A stretch of 64,000 nucleotides of DNA, from assembly GCA_002633005.1 (NCBI GenBank), contig NMRA01000008.1:1650567-1714566 (forward strand), given 5' to 3'. The position numbers were made by a program, and so were the translations under genes. Source of the stretch: Phoronis australis. Taxonomy: Eukaryota > Phoronida > Phoronidae. How positions within the stretch are numbered: position 1 is the first letter of the stretch; each line of letters begins with the position of its first letter. The notes beneath the pieces are model-generated. The model was not told the DNA's origin and ran no database searches. It was given only the letters and a program-made list of their open reading frames with translations. Positions 23,585 to 37,000 of this stretch are shown here, piece by piece.

Positions 23585-26139
23585 ATTCTTTCCAATCCCA
23601 TAAATCTCCTCTATTTTCACAAAGGAAAAATTGAGATCAATTTCATAACAGTCTAAAACAAATGTTTTTCTTGAGATGGAATGTGGGTTTATAGTCCGGC
23701 TATAAATAGCAAGTTATGTGTAAAGAACCTGCTATTTAGCATTTGTACTTCATTACAAATTCGTGATATCTATGAACATTAACCACTTACGGAAATAGCA
23801 CCCAATTTACTAAAAAGCAAGTCCAAAAACTTGATTACTCGTTTGACCAATAAAATTTGTTTGCCTGTGAGAAGACACGTCACACGTATGTGTGTTTTGA
23901 AGGTGAAGAAGTATAGTGGAAACTTTGACGTCCTTCGAATCGACAAGAAAAGTAATTTCAAAGTAGTTTTTGCCCCTGAAGTAAAAGTTATTGTATCGAC
24001 GAATAATCGTCCAACAGGGCTCTCAGCCCTCAACATACTTGCTACGTAAATCCAATATCCTATTGCGTGTCCCTGTGAATGCGCATGAGCAAAGTGTTTT
24101 GTTAAGAGGTTTTCCATTGACCAAATGCATTGGCTGACCTGAATATCACATTTCCATCAGCTAAATAGTTAGTTAAACGCTAGTTAGCAATTCGCGTGCT
24201 ACTTCTAGTAAATAGCGTGCTCTTCAATCAAATGTCAAACTATTTCCGAAGTTCGTATCAATTACATATGCTAATAGCGGAATATTGAAGTATAACTTGC
24301 TATTTAACTAACAACTGAACAGTTACTGAACCTGGTGTCTAATTTCTATATAATCATGTCCGTCGCCACTCAGCGTTATTGCGTGTTGATTTTTATTGAT
24401 CATTAAAAACGTAGACATGGTATACAGGTGTCATGATTGAGGTATAGGAATAGTAAATCAATGAGGAAGTCAGCGAAACAATTACGAGAAAGGAAATTCT
24501 TGACAGCTAAGAGTTGTTCAGTCGGTAAACAACAAGGGAGAGAGGTCGAAGTGAAGGGGTAACACCGAGGCGAAAGTAATGTTTTCACGTTAAAAGAGAG
24601 CGGTTTTTCGGCGACTCTAGTTACAAACAGTCTGAGGCACTAGCAAATTGAGTAGCCCCCGCCGTCGTCACAATATTCACGATATTTTCACCCACTACCT
24701 ATCACTATAATGGTTCCGTCACTCCAGGCAACTACAGTTTTGCATCCCCGCTGACAACTTTTGAAGGGCTGCTGCGGCAATGGGACCCTAAGCTGTACTT
24801 TATTTATCTCAATGGATAGTCTGGCAATGGAGAGTGGTAATATCTTTCTCTGCGCAACATTATTCCCCTCAGTCCTATCGACTGTGGAAGATTTAATGAA
24901 ACGTTTTCCGTCGTCATCAGTGTCGCACCCCCGTCACTATTGCTCCGGTACCTGTAATTGTCCATAGAATCACCCTTTTTCAATCAGGTAAATCACTTAT
25001 TTGGTGTGCAGATCAGCATTTAGTTTGATGTAGTACCACCTAGTATAAACTCTCGCCATAAGTTCAAATGTTTTTCCAATAATCTGATTTGTTAGTTAAT
25101 GAACCTATCAGAAGTAAAAGTAATCGCAAAATCTTGCTTTGAAACAAAATTTATTCACAATCTCGCATACATCCATTTTCTTTCAAACAAGCTTTATTCG
25201 TTTTGATCTGGTATACAAAATCTCTGTTCCATTTAATTTTACAACTTAGCCACGCTTGAACTACCCTTGTTACCCAACTCAATACAAACGAGTCACGGAA
25301 AATTATTTTGGCTTCGGCAACTTAGACATAATTGTAAATTGACCAACACTGAGAAGCTGCAAGAGAGAACATTTGAAAACTTTGAACGCCAAGTCATATC
25401 AAGTCATAACATGATGTGTCAGTTTTTGTTCAAGAAATTCAGTTTACGCCCGCCCATCCCGCTAGTACGTGTTGCCATCTTGATTGTGGCGTTAGGATCT
25501 CTGTGCAGTTGGACTCGGCAAATAGATTCGTTCACAGACAATAACATATGAAGTGATATACCTGTATACTGAGTATTCAGCGAAACAAGGTAATGAATGT
25601 ATCCAAAACATTCCTTTACGTCCGCAAAAAATAAGTCAATAATCAAGTCAATGGGAACACGATACGCGGGAACAATAACCCGGTTCGTTAGACTGGATTG
25701 TGTCAATACATGACGGGGCGAAGCAAACCTTGTGGGCAAAGAGTCACGTATTGTCGGTGGTGCTTACTGAAGATTAACCGAGGAAGACAAGTTCGTCTTG
25801 TCTACCGGAACATAGTTTGGTCGCTACTGGTGGATCGCGCTGGGCGATTGTAAGTATAGCCTTCTAAAGGCCTATTAAAACAATACTTTTACCAAGTGTG
25901 GGTACTGAAATGCAGTCGTGTAGTGACCGTCAGGGTGGACATTGTACTTTCGTGAAGTTCTTGGGGTCATCGTTCTGTTTCAAGAACAGGGCGTTTATCA
26001 TGGCTATGTGTGTGTATAAAAACATATATGTAAGTATTCGTACGTTTGTATGTATTTATGTGTGCGTGCGTGTTCGTAAGTTTTTATATACAACATGTAC
26101 AAATGCCATGTAAGTCTATCTGTACATGTATACATTAGT

Positions 26140-26365
26140 AGTATGTATGTATGTATGTATGTATGTATGTATGTATGTATGTATGTATGTATGTATGTAT
26201 GCTTGTATGTATGTATATATGTATGTATACATGTACGTATGCATGCTTGTGTGCATTTTCGCGAAGGTTTGCTCGTCTGCGTGTGTGTAAGAATGTATGT
26301 GTGTGTATGTATGTATGTATGTATGTATGTATGTATGTATGTATGTATGTATGTATGTATGTACG
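26140..26365 (+). repeat. GTAT tetranucleotide microsatellite
   Basis: Two blocks of near-perfect GTAT repeats (about 26141-26205 and 26297-26363) separated by degenerate GT-rich sequence. The open frames with repeated MYVC or THIHTYI on the two strands are products of the repeat. Confidence 0.95.
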
Positions 26366-28715
26366 CATGCGTATATGTATCAATTTTCTATGTATGTACG
26401 CGTGCGTGTATATAAAAGTGCATGTACATGTTAATTGAACGTCAAGGCTATTGTCTCATGTATTTGATTTGCAAGTCATTTTGGGCAAACGCTGACGGGC
26501 TATTGAACAGTGCAAACGGTGTCGAACTGTAGATGATAGATATTAGCATTGATACGAGGTAAAATATCTTGTTGGCATATACATTGCGGAGGTATTAACC
26601 GTCCTCTAACAATAACTGATCAAATACGTACCTTCACACGGTAGTAGATTAAATATTTTCACAAACAGCGGGGCAATGTTTGTTTTATAAAATGACCGAG
26701 GCGTTCGTGTCAACACGGGTGTAGGCATACTGTTCTAGCTTTTTATATCTCAACTGAAAGAAAAAAATAAGAACTACAGGGAAATTCCAAGAAAACACGT
26801 TGCAACTCATTCCACGAATATCACAATTTAAATGAAAATTTTCGAAAATTTTACAGTTTCACCGCCGAATTCGCGGTTTTGATAAACTGCATGCATGAAA
26901 TGAGTGACCAACAAAGCCGTGATCCGTCACCTGTGATAGGCTATATAAGAAATATTTGAAACCAAGTTTGCTCGCGATAACTGTCCTTCAAAGAGAAAGT
27001 TCAGCCAAAGTGTAACACAGCTGCCTTCAATCTTTGTAATATAATAATCATTATAACGAGATATAATAGTTTTGAAATTTGCATGAAAAGTTTCGTTGTG
27101 ACGACTGACAGGGGTGCAAATAAGGAGATCACTCTTGTCAACACAATTTCAAAGGTTTCTCGTATTAGCAAACGCGTTTGACAAACTAACGCTTGAAGTC
27201 TGTCAGTTCATAACCCTTTTTAGTAGGTCACACACACACATTTAAACAAACATATCAACATTATAATTACTTATGAATGCCTGTTTGTATGTCATTTCCA
27301 ATGTATTGGGACGCCTGGGGCGGCACAAGCAACAGACACTCATCAACGGCAATTTAGTGGTTCAACGCCCACGAATGCATAAAACTCTAAAAACAGAAAA
27401 GATGCTGACTGTTGTGTAACCCGGCTAATGTTCAAATTTTCCAAAATTTTGAACACCGGGCCTCAGAAATGGTTCTTATGTTCAAACTCTCACATGCTTT
27501 GCCTTAGGTGGGCTGTTCTCCAAAACGCTGCCGTAGGAAATGTTTGAAAATTGATTCACTTTTGCATCAGGAGCTCTACGAAGAAATATGAATGTTGTGA
27601 CTTTATGACTGAATTTTGAACAGATGGATAAAACGAAAATGAAACAATAACAGTAGCAGCGTTTTTGAGATTTCATCTTGAACGCTTATATGAAACAAAA
27701 TTTTGTAATGTTTTGATATCGTTGTTTTAACGGGCTTGTACTTTTCTTTTTGTTAATATTGCACTCAGTAAAATGAAAGGGTCGTGTGATCCAATCAACG
27801 GCAGGTTAGTAAAATCAAATTCTACAGGCTTTCTGCTTTCAGAAGTTATATTCTATAGTTTTATATATATTTGGCTGAATGCTCAGACTTTTCGATAAGG
27901 CCCTAAATATAACCTTAACCATCGTAATACAGGGCTACTATTTAGAGTGCTTACGTGCTCAGCCAGGCAGGTAACTGTCACATGACAGGGTTATATATAT
28001 ATAAACATTCAGGTAGATGAGAGACACTGGGGCCATTCAGGTATCTTGTTTGGAATAGCTGTACCGGTGCAGTAATTGTGAACACGTGAACACTTAACAA
28101 ATCAATGGCTATGCCATGAACGTCTGCTGGACCATAAATCGAACTATTTGACACTCACATACGTGGGGCATTGATTGAACATCGATAATAATCACTTACG
28201 TAAGTCGGGAACAACGTCTCATAATTTGCGTTTTGTGTTCTACTGAAGTATGAGGCGAACACGCACCCGCGGACAGCGAAAACACATGACAATTAAAAAA
28301 GAAAATAAAAATAACGTTAAACCCCATGCCTTGAATATGACTATGGTGTCAGTGCTACATTTGGTTGGAGCTTTGCAACTTTAGTGCTACGTGTATGTAT
28401 TTACCTTGACGGCGGTCACTAACCTGAGGGGCTCTTCAAGTAGGGGCGTACCGCTAATTCGTGTGGATATTTTGACCTTTTCAGTATGATCTAAAGAAGG
28501 ATGTGATATTGTTCGGGCAGATATACGTCTAGAGGCCTTGGATGTTAGTGGTGGGTACTAACTGCGTACTGATATATGTTTTCCCATCATGTGATATTGT
28601 TTCTGATAACATTTCCACCATAACTCTGTTTGTCACCCGGGTATCAGTTTGCCCATGTTTTGTAAGGAAGTAAATCTTAAATGTTCGGCCTTTAACTCTC
28701 TACCCGTTGTTTGAA

Positions 28716-28868
28716 ACATGGGCGGCGCATCATAGGGGGCTGGGGGGGGGGGCTATAGCCCCACTTTTTTAGTGCTACGCCGCACATGGTCTGTAGACAG
28801 TGCACCACAGGGGGATGAGGGGGCTTTAGCTCCCCACTTTTTTTCAGTGCTTAGTGCGCCGCCCATGT
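28716..28868. mobile_element. Palindromic MITE-like element with perfect 14-bp ends
   Basis: Starts ACATGGGCGGCGCA and ends TGCGCCGCCCATGT, exact inverted repeats. Inside, two similar halves each run from a G-rich block through an AGCCCC/AGCTCCCC block to ACTTTTTT and AGTGCT, so the element looks internally duplicated. No clear target duplication was identified. Confidence 0.65.
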
Positions 28869-30179
28869 GAAATAGACACTGTTGTTACATGTATTGTCAC
28901 ACGCGGCACACATTGTTACCCCAGGGGAGACGTATAAGCTGTCACATTGTGATGGTACATACTGTCACTCCCTAAGAACATCTGCCTTAGCGAAACTGAA
29001 TAGCTGTGTAGATGTAGATGTAGACCTCCGCGAAACGCGTAGGCCTTAGCGAAGGCCAGCGAATGCTAATTTCCACGAGAAACCTTCCCGGTATAGACGA
29101 GGTGTGCGTGCCGGGTATAGAATATATATCCATAGTTCGACTAGGGAGGGATACCCAGAGCTAGTAACCCAAATGTTACTGTTTGCAAAAACATCGCTCC
29201 TGAAAACTTGGCTGGCATCAGACCCGCTCAACATGGTCTTCATCGATCTTTCGGTCCCGTTCCACTGCACAACATCGTTCGGGGGGGTTTCTTCCACTTT
29301 CTTGGGTCTGTCCCATTGACTCTGGATCTGCCTATGTGTTAAAACCCCTGAAAAACAGGCAACGAGTTTCAACACAGTTGGGGAGCGACAATAGATGTCG
29401 ATGTTGACGGCATATTATTGTCGCACTCATATAGCCTACTGTCGCCCAGGCGACAATGAGACTAAACGCATAAATATTTCAACATGGAGTCTAAGCTCGT
29501 TGCTGTTGTGGGTGTTCTGGACAGTCAAAAATCAAAATTGGCACAGTGTTTTAAGTCTGCATCTCATATGACGTCACGTACCATTAGGATCCTTTCTGGC
29601 AAACGCATTGTCGTTTTGGTTTAGGCAAAGTGGCAGATACTGTTTGAGTCTATAACCTACGTGACACGTAACTGACCATCAGAATTCCATCAGGCAAACA
29701 CGCTTTCTTCTTCGTTTAAAGCAACTTTTCTCAAACTTGACAGTTGACATATTTTCCAAGACATTTCTCCCCATGTTGTTGTTGTACCGTGTCTCTCCTT
29801 CATCAAGCAGACAGACCACTCGCAGCAGAACCGTATCAATTACAAATGCGACGCTTTATTAGGTTAGACGGCCTTATTTTTAACAACATGAACAACGCTG
29901 TGTCCTTTAGTTCTTCTTGCCCTCTAGTAACCATCACCTTTATATATACAATCTCTTTTGCCATTTGAAAATTACCTTTATGGAAATTATTGGTTTACCA
30001 AGTTGTGTTTTCAGAGACTATATTTTCTGAACTGCAAACCAAGTTTTTAACTTTTTGCGTTATCAGTGTTTTTGCACTCGTGTGAATTAAGTAAAGGACT
30101 AAATACAAAAGCTTGAATATTCAAAATTTACTTCACGTTCTGTTACTTTCCAGGCGTTATACCGCGATATTCTGCCGGT

Positions 30180-31007
30180 ATGAATTCAACCACTATGCGT
30201 CCCGGCGAGCAGGAAACGATGTCGGGAGTGTTATCAACCATGGCAGGCATCATCGTGAATGTTAGCAACTCGACGAACTACAATAACACGGTTACTGAAT
30301 TTGACAAAGTTATGGGTTACACGCTTATACCGATATTTATCGTCACAGTAACTTCCAACCTCCTCACCATCGTCGTTGCCTACAAACTGGTCTCATTGAA
30401 CAAAAACATAACGGACTTCTTTGTTTTCTTCCTTGCATGGACAGATCTTATCCTCGGTTTACTTGTTCTACCCATAGTGACCGCGTCTCACTTCAACGGA
30501 GGAATTTTTGGAGGCGTCCCCGTTTGCCACTTTAATTTCTTCGTCGTCAACGCCACAGTACAAGCTTCAGCATTTCTGATTCTCGTGATGTCAATCGAAC
30601 GCTGGGTAGCCTTCGTCAAACCTTTGTATTACAAATCTCGCTTCACATTCACTACAGCTAAGATCCTCATCACTACTGTTTTACTCTACAGCACGGTGAC
30701 GTCATTGCTACCATTATTCGGTGTTGGCGAAATAGGGAATTTTGACTATGTGTGCATGATAGACTGGCAAACGAAGGAGCTCGATGGTCAGATCATGGTC
30801 TGGTTTCAAGTGATTTTAGGACTGGCGAGTATACTTGCAGTTTGGTACTTTAACATTGCGGTGGCATGTAGTGTGTGGAGAATGCGCGTCAAGAGACAAG
30901 GAAGGACGAGATCACATGACAATGCACGTGGTAAAATGGAAATCAAGTTTTTCCGACTAACAGCGTGTGTGGCTATCTTCTACTCGGTTTGCTGGGCGCC
31001 GTATTTG
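30180..31007 (+). CDS. Exon A of the prostanoid-type receptor (TM1-TM6)
   Basis: It encodes 276 residues. The exon begins at 30154, after the acceptor TTACTTTCCAG, and the donor GTAAGC is at 31008. The N-terminus is rich in N-glycosylation sites. TM1 has Asn60, TM2 reads LAWTDLILGLLVLP (85-98), Cys116 is the TM3 cysteine and Cys192 its ECL2 partner. The TM3 end is ERW (140-142), not DRY. TM6 contains FYSVCWAPYL (267-276). The frame stays open to 31097 by reading through the donor, which would truncate the protein before TM7; that extension is not expected to be used. Confidence 0.85.
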
Positions 31008-34000
31008 GTAAGCGAATTCTTTAACCTCAGGAAAATGGACATTTACTTGAACTTTAAAACTTTTTTAAACTCGCGGTCTACCACTGCGAACTGTTGATTT
31101 AAAGCGCTTGATCAGTTAGCGTTAAACCGCTAATTGATCTCAACTTTTTCGCATGCAGATGAGACGTGTTTTATTGACTTGGAAAGGACTGTCAGTTCGT
31201 TATAATTGTTACAGGCCATGCAAACTCGATACATAAACCGACCCAATATGACAAGTATGTTCTTAAAGATACTGTTTCCTTTATTACTTTCACTAACTTA
31301 GAACACAGAATGTACTGTGTCAGTCGAAAGATATTGCACAAATTAACACTTTTCGTAAATTACAGCCACGTATGTACTCCCGTTATTTTATTGCTATTTT
31401 TGTAAATTTATAAAAAAGTGTCGTGCGGACCTTCCGCGAAACCTCATTGTTGACTCTTTTCAGTTACGTGTTATCCTGTTGGATATCCTCTGCATGACAC
31501 TAATGACTATATTCACATACGTTTTATTCCAGTTCAGTGTGGATATCCCCAGTACGATGCTTTATTTCCAAATACGAGTTATTCAAGTGCAGTGTGTATT
31601 TCTTCAGCATGATATCAGTGAATGTTAACAGATACTGTAAAGCTTCTATCAGTAGCCGACTTATAGACGCCTCTCTCTACTGGAATTAAGCCGAGGGTCT
31701 AGGTATTAATAAACGCCGGATCTCTAATAGAAGCACCCTGTAATAGAGGCACCTCCTCTAATAAAAGCCTCCCTCTAATAGAGACCGGGTTTCCATGTTG
31801 TCTGAATGCCGTCTATGAAGAAAACAAAGTTGCAAAGGGTAGGCTATGTAAAATTGTGCTTAAGAACGTGTAACAGCACGATACGACCTTGGACCGGACG
31901 ATTGGCAAAGGCAATTTTTTTCGTTTGGCATCGCACAATTTGTGCTTCACTGCCCTAGGACCGAAATAAATAAACTCCTCCCTGTAACAGAGGTCGGTTT
32001 TGGAGCACGTCTGAAAAAACAAAGGCCCCGGCTACAATTAGAAGCTTTACGATACGTGTTATTTTGGCATAATATTGTCAATCTCGAGTACAGTTTGGAC
32101 ATCCTCATGATATTGCCAACCTTTTCAGATACGTGTTATTCTCGTACAGTGTGGATATCCTCGAAATGATACTATAGACTTCGTAGTGACCCGCCTGGCG
32201 GCATCCAACTCAATGGTAAGCGTCTGCTAAAACTTGCATACTGTGCAAATATTTTCAGCAAATGCAGAAAATAAAGTCAAGTAACTCAGGGTGGTCCTAA
32301 GTTTGTGTAAACATACTTTTGTCCCGAAACATTGACAACTATACATCGCACGCTGTCTCCACTAACTTGGAACTGTCGGTTAAAGCAGCACTTGCCCTGT
32401 TAAAAACTAAAATCGGATCATGTATTTTACCGAATCTCATATTTGTCTCATCCGAGTTTACCGTGCGGAGATTCTGTTTCCGTTACCAACAAGAATATCC
32501 AAACGATCAACGACTCAAGAAAATGGCCAGCCTTAACATCGTGAAATCCAAAATGGCGCACCTACGAATTTCTTGTGGCTTGAGTTGCCGGTTCATTCGG
32601 CAACAGTTCAAGATTGGATGAGCGTGGTAATGCATTCAAGCCCCAAAGCGCAGAAACGCCTCTTTAATTGTTGTAACTATTGATCAACAATAATTGGAAG
32701 ACAATTGTGGGATACTGCAATGCTAGACTTAATTGTGCTCACCCTTGTGCCTAATTTCTCAGAACACAGTCATCACCCGACCAATCACGTTCATTGCTTG
32801 TTACCACAGCCTAAGGTCATAATATGTTAAAGACGTTGAAATTTCGCGACCCCTTCAGAAATTTTAGAATTAATGCAGGGCATTTGTAGAATTAATTTTG
32901 GATACATTTTACATTGTGCTCCTTTCGGGTGTTATGTAAAATTTGATTGAATGAGTAAAGACGGCATTAAATCCATGCTTCCTGACAAACAAAATAAGAT
33001 TTGGATTAGGCCATTTCAGTGGTGGCTTGAGATTCCATGAGTTTGGTCTGAAGAATAACGATAAATCAGTTCTTCCAGTGCCCACAGATCATTTCTAAGC
33101 CGAGAAATGAACAAGAACAGTTTTATAACAGTAACTGGCCTGAATCAAATTTTGTTTTTTGACAGACAGTACATGTTAAATGGCGCTTTAACGATGGGGG
33201 AGTTAAAGGTACATTTTCAGTGCGGGAACTGATTTTCCGAGGTCAGCATCAGCATGAAAACGAACCTAAAACGCAAGCGATTGCAGGTTATCGCTCTCCT
33301 AGCGGAGTTAAACCTCACTCGATAAATAGCTTAGAAATTGCAAGCGTATTGGCCGGTCAGCGAATGTCTGAAGGACAACAACGAAAATTGGCGATTTTTG
33401 ATTAAGTCACAAAAATGCAACGAATTTTGCTTAATATCTCTGGTAAAAGCTAATAACCTATAATGTCACTTTAAAAGAAAATAACAGAGACCGTCGCATA
33501 TAAGCGCAAGCATATATTTGGCCGATAGAATTTTGTGACGATTTTGGATGGCATTTCTTGGACTTATGCCTACATATATATCTGACAGGACTGAATACCC
33601 ATCCGTAACCCGTTGGCGCTCAACGGAAGCTTTCCTTGACATTCTGCTTGATGTTATCATGGAAATGTTTATTTAACAACTGATTGAACATTTAGTTTGG
33701 TTTAGGTTTTTGGTCGGTTCTGTGTGAAACTGGAAGATGTTGCAGCTGTCAAAATAAGAGCACTTTTTAGATGCTACTCCCCGGGTGTATATTCGGCAAA
33801 CTTTTCTTACGTACACTCACTGGGTGTATAGTCGACTGTGCTACACCAAATGTCTGTGGTGTCGTCGCTTGCCGTCTACCTTGTCGTGAAGATGCTAACG
33901 TGGCGGACCCAAATATCAACCTAAAGAGCATCCCATTTTTGACAGAATGTGTTCTCCTTATAATTACCAATATTATTTTAGATAAACCCAATTATCTATG

Positions 34001-37000
34001 GTGCTACTAAACGGAGTTATCTACGAGGTTATGCCCACACTATCAAAGTGTTCTGGTACTACGTCACGTGCTGCAGGTGTATAAAGAAACCAACAGGTAG
34101 GCCTTTCTGATGATATATCATTGACCCAAGCCACTACTAATGCATTTACGGCGAGGAAAAATCCGTTGTGGGACGAAAACAGTGAACTCTATTCTATATT
34201 TTATGAATTCTATCCCATAATTCATCGTTCCCAACCTCACTGACAAACCACTAGTGGCTGCTAGTTTGCTAGGTTACGCTAGGAAAGTCTCGAACATACT
34301 CGCGAACGAGACAGTCAACTTCCATTCTTGTCATTTTGCGCGATCTTACGTGATGTCGCTTTTCCTGCAAGAATCTTGGCCTACGGACGAAACATTAGCC
34401 ATATCTACTTTACGGCAGCGCTCTCTGATTCTACGGTATTTACGCACAATGCCCAGTACCGTAGGCACTCTTTCCACAGTTGCAACCCGCTATAACGCTA
34501 ATCACTATTTTCAGCAAAAATTATTTTTTCTATTTTCCTTTGAGGTGCAATACTGACTCAAAAACTGGCAAGCTGCACGAAGTCAATAACGTATAAGCTA
34601 CCATACTTCCCTTGCTCCTTTCAACTCGGAAACGTTCAGTTGTCTCCTTTTATAGTAAGCTAGGCCAGTCGTAACGCGTTTTTCTGTCTCCGCGAAAGAG
34701 TAGAGTTGAATTCGGTGGTAGAGTTCAGCTAGCTCTCTCGCGGCTAGAAAAATCTAGCCAAAACCACGAGTTCTAAGTCATTTAAAATACACGGCAATAT
34801 CTCGTGTAATCTTGCGAAGTCTTGCTTTTTAGCGAGGTCCTAGCGCTACTGAAGTTAAAGGCGGGAGTATTTCACTTATTCAGGTGGTAGCCATGTTATC
34901 TTAGGGTCTGTCCTCAGAGTGTAATCGCTAACTAAAGTGCTCCTGAATTCTGACACGAAATATTTGAGGGGAGCATACGTGCATTCATTGAATAATGGAC
35001 CCGCAAGTTGGCATTCAAACACATGTAGATGCAAGAATGACTCTGAGCTGACTCATTCAACTCCGGCTCTCATTCGTATTATACCGAGCGTGTGTTCCGT
35101 ACACGCGAGAACCTCCCGAGAACGCAAGATCACGCAAGACTTCCCAAGATATCGCCATTACAAGCGAAGCACGTGATCACACTGCACGTGTGACTATTTC
35201 TCCTACGGAACTGAGCCCAGCAGTAATCGGCCTTGTTTTCAGTCAGTGGTAAATTCACGGTAAAAACGTTGAAAGGGTCGATCAGATCAAGTAATATTTG
35301 TGTTGGAAGACAAGGATCACTGACCTGTATTTGTTGTTAAATCAACATCAGTAAACGTGTCATGCGACATACGTGACCGGAAACGCTTTGACCGCTCACG
35401 TGGCTCTTTTAATCGAGGTGAGCATTTACTTGCCATATAACCCGCCGGGTCCAAAAGTTTGAACCCCTCTACGTTATCCACTCGTTGATACGTGGAAATG
35501 TGTCTAAATATGCTTGAAAAAGAACATGTTCAAAACCTTCTCCTGAAGAAAGTGTTATACTTATGTCTTTGTTAGTATGTAAGTCATTATAGCTTAAAAA
35601 TAGCCAAGAAGACAGAACCTTACAATAACTAAATAACTGAAGATGAGAAACGCAGAACCGCGGATCAGTTTCAAACTTTTTTGTCGAATTGTATTATCAA
35701 TTTTGCAAATAATTCATGACCAAGTTAGCTTTTCGTTTCCTTGAGTCTTATATCGCTTTAGTGTGGAGCGTTTTCTTCCGGTTAAGTCCCCAAAAAGATC
35801 GTAGGCGGCGCCCACGAACATTTACCTTGCTGGTTCCCTGCATGCCGCTAGGTGGTAGCCAACACGCAGGTATCAGTTGGGGATTTTTTTTTGCACCGGC
35901 GTTTCTGATTGGCTGGTCGAATTCTCAACAGGTAGCGTTTTACGCAAACAAACTAGCATGGCTGATGGAGGAAGTGTAAATGTGGTCTGTTGTACAAACA
36001 AATTGGTGCTTAAAATTCATGTTCAAGAAATGTGAACCCCAGAAAATTGTGGTTGCGCCTTTTCGAAGTGCATCTTTCTACTGTCGCTGACTTTTGTTTA
36101 CGTTGCTGTCCTGTATTCATACAGTATGAATAATACACCAGTTAAATCGGCCAGATGTTTGTTTATTGTACATGCATGTGCTTCAAGCACGCGTCTATTT
36201 AACATCACTGCATAAACGAAATAGTTGCTGCTGTGCCACTTGCATGACGAGGCTAAAAATGTTCACAGTCCGCCATTTTCTCACTTTGTTGTAAAGCTAA
36301 CCAATGACTGCCGAGGTCGCATCAACCAGTGATAAAGCGCGTGCTACTGAATGGTACCTGCGTGTGATCTCTACACGCAGAGAACCAGCAAGGAACATTT
36401 ACATGTCAATTAGGAAGTTCGAGATAGACAATTTAATTATGCAATCATTTCCATTTTTAATTTTGATCTAGTTTGTTAGTGGAAAGGCATTCAAGCTACG
36501 GTGTGGCTGAACTTTCTATGAGAGTTGTCCCATAATTAACTTTTCAGACTCTATGTACCATATTACTTAAATATATATTACACATGTGTTTTTACCATTA
36601 CACGATAGAAGAGGAATTTCGAGTGAAAGTTGGAGGCCGGAAAATGTCAATCGTGAACTTCAGTTCTACCAGGAGTCAGTCCATCGCTTCAAACAACGCC
36701 GAACAGCACGGACGAAGAACCAGCAATAGTCCAGGTTTGTGTAAACCTTAATTGCATACTGACATAGCATCTTTAAACAAACCTTTGGTCAGTAAAGGAG
36801 TTGAATTTTGTTTGTATCTTTAAACAAACAAAATTCAACTCCTTTAATGACCAAAGGTTTGTTTAAAGATACTATGCCCTTTACATTCATCAATTTAGAG
36901 ATAGAGTGAGTTTCGACAGTTGAGATATCACTAAAATTTCGTTACATTCAACCTGATCTATGTTCTATAAACCTGTCAAAATCTCAACTCCGATTCTCTT

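Larger units (their letters stand above)
22485..30153. other. Intergenic region with simple repeats and a palindromic element
   Basis: No gene recognised. It contains a direct repeat (23481-23584), a large GTAT microsatellite (26140-26365), a palindromic short element (28716-28868) and a small palindromic cluster near 29375-29460 rich in GACAATA and TATTGTCG. A 5' untranslated exon of the prostanoid-type receptor may lie near the right edge. Confidence 0.5.

Noticed and set aside
26095-26438. Overlapping frames of repeated MYVC or THIHTYI
   Set aside because: Products of the GTAT microsatellite on both strands.
31008-31097. In-frame extension of receptor exon A past TM6
   Set aside because: It reads through a consensus donor at a known prostanoid-receptor intron site and ends without TM7.
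33771-34010. Candidate TM7-completing exon (frame with TPRVYIRQTF)
   Set aside because: The suggestive frame needs a splice phase that exon B does not provide, and the acceptor is poor.
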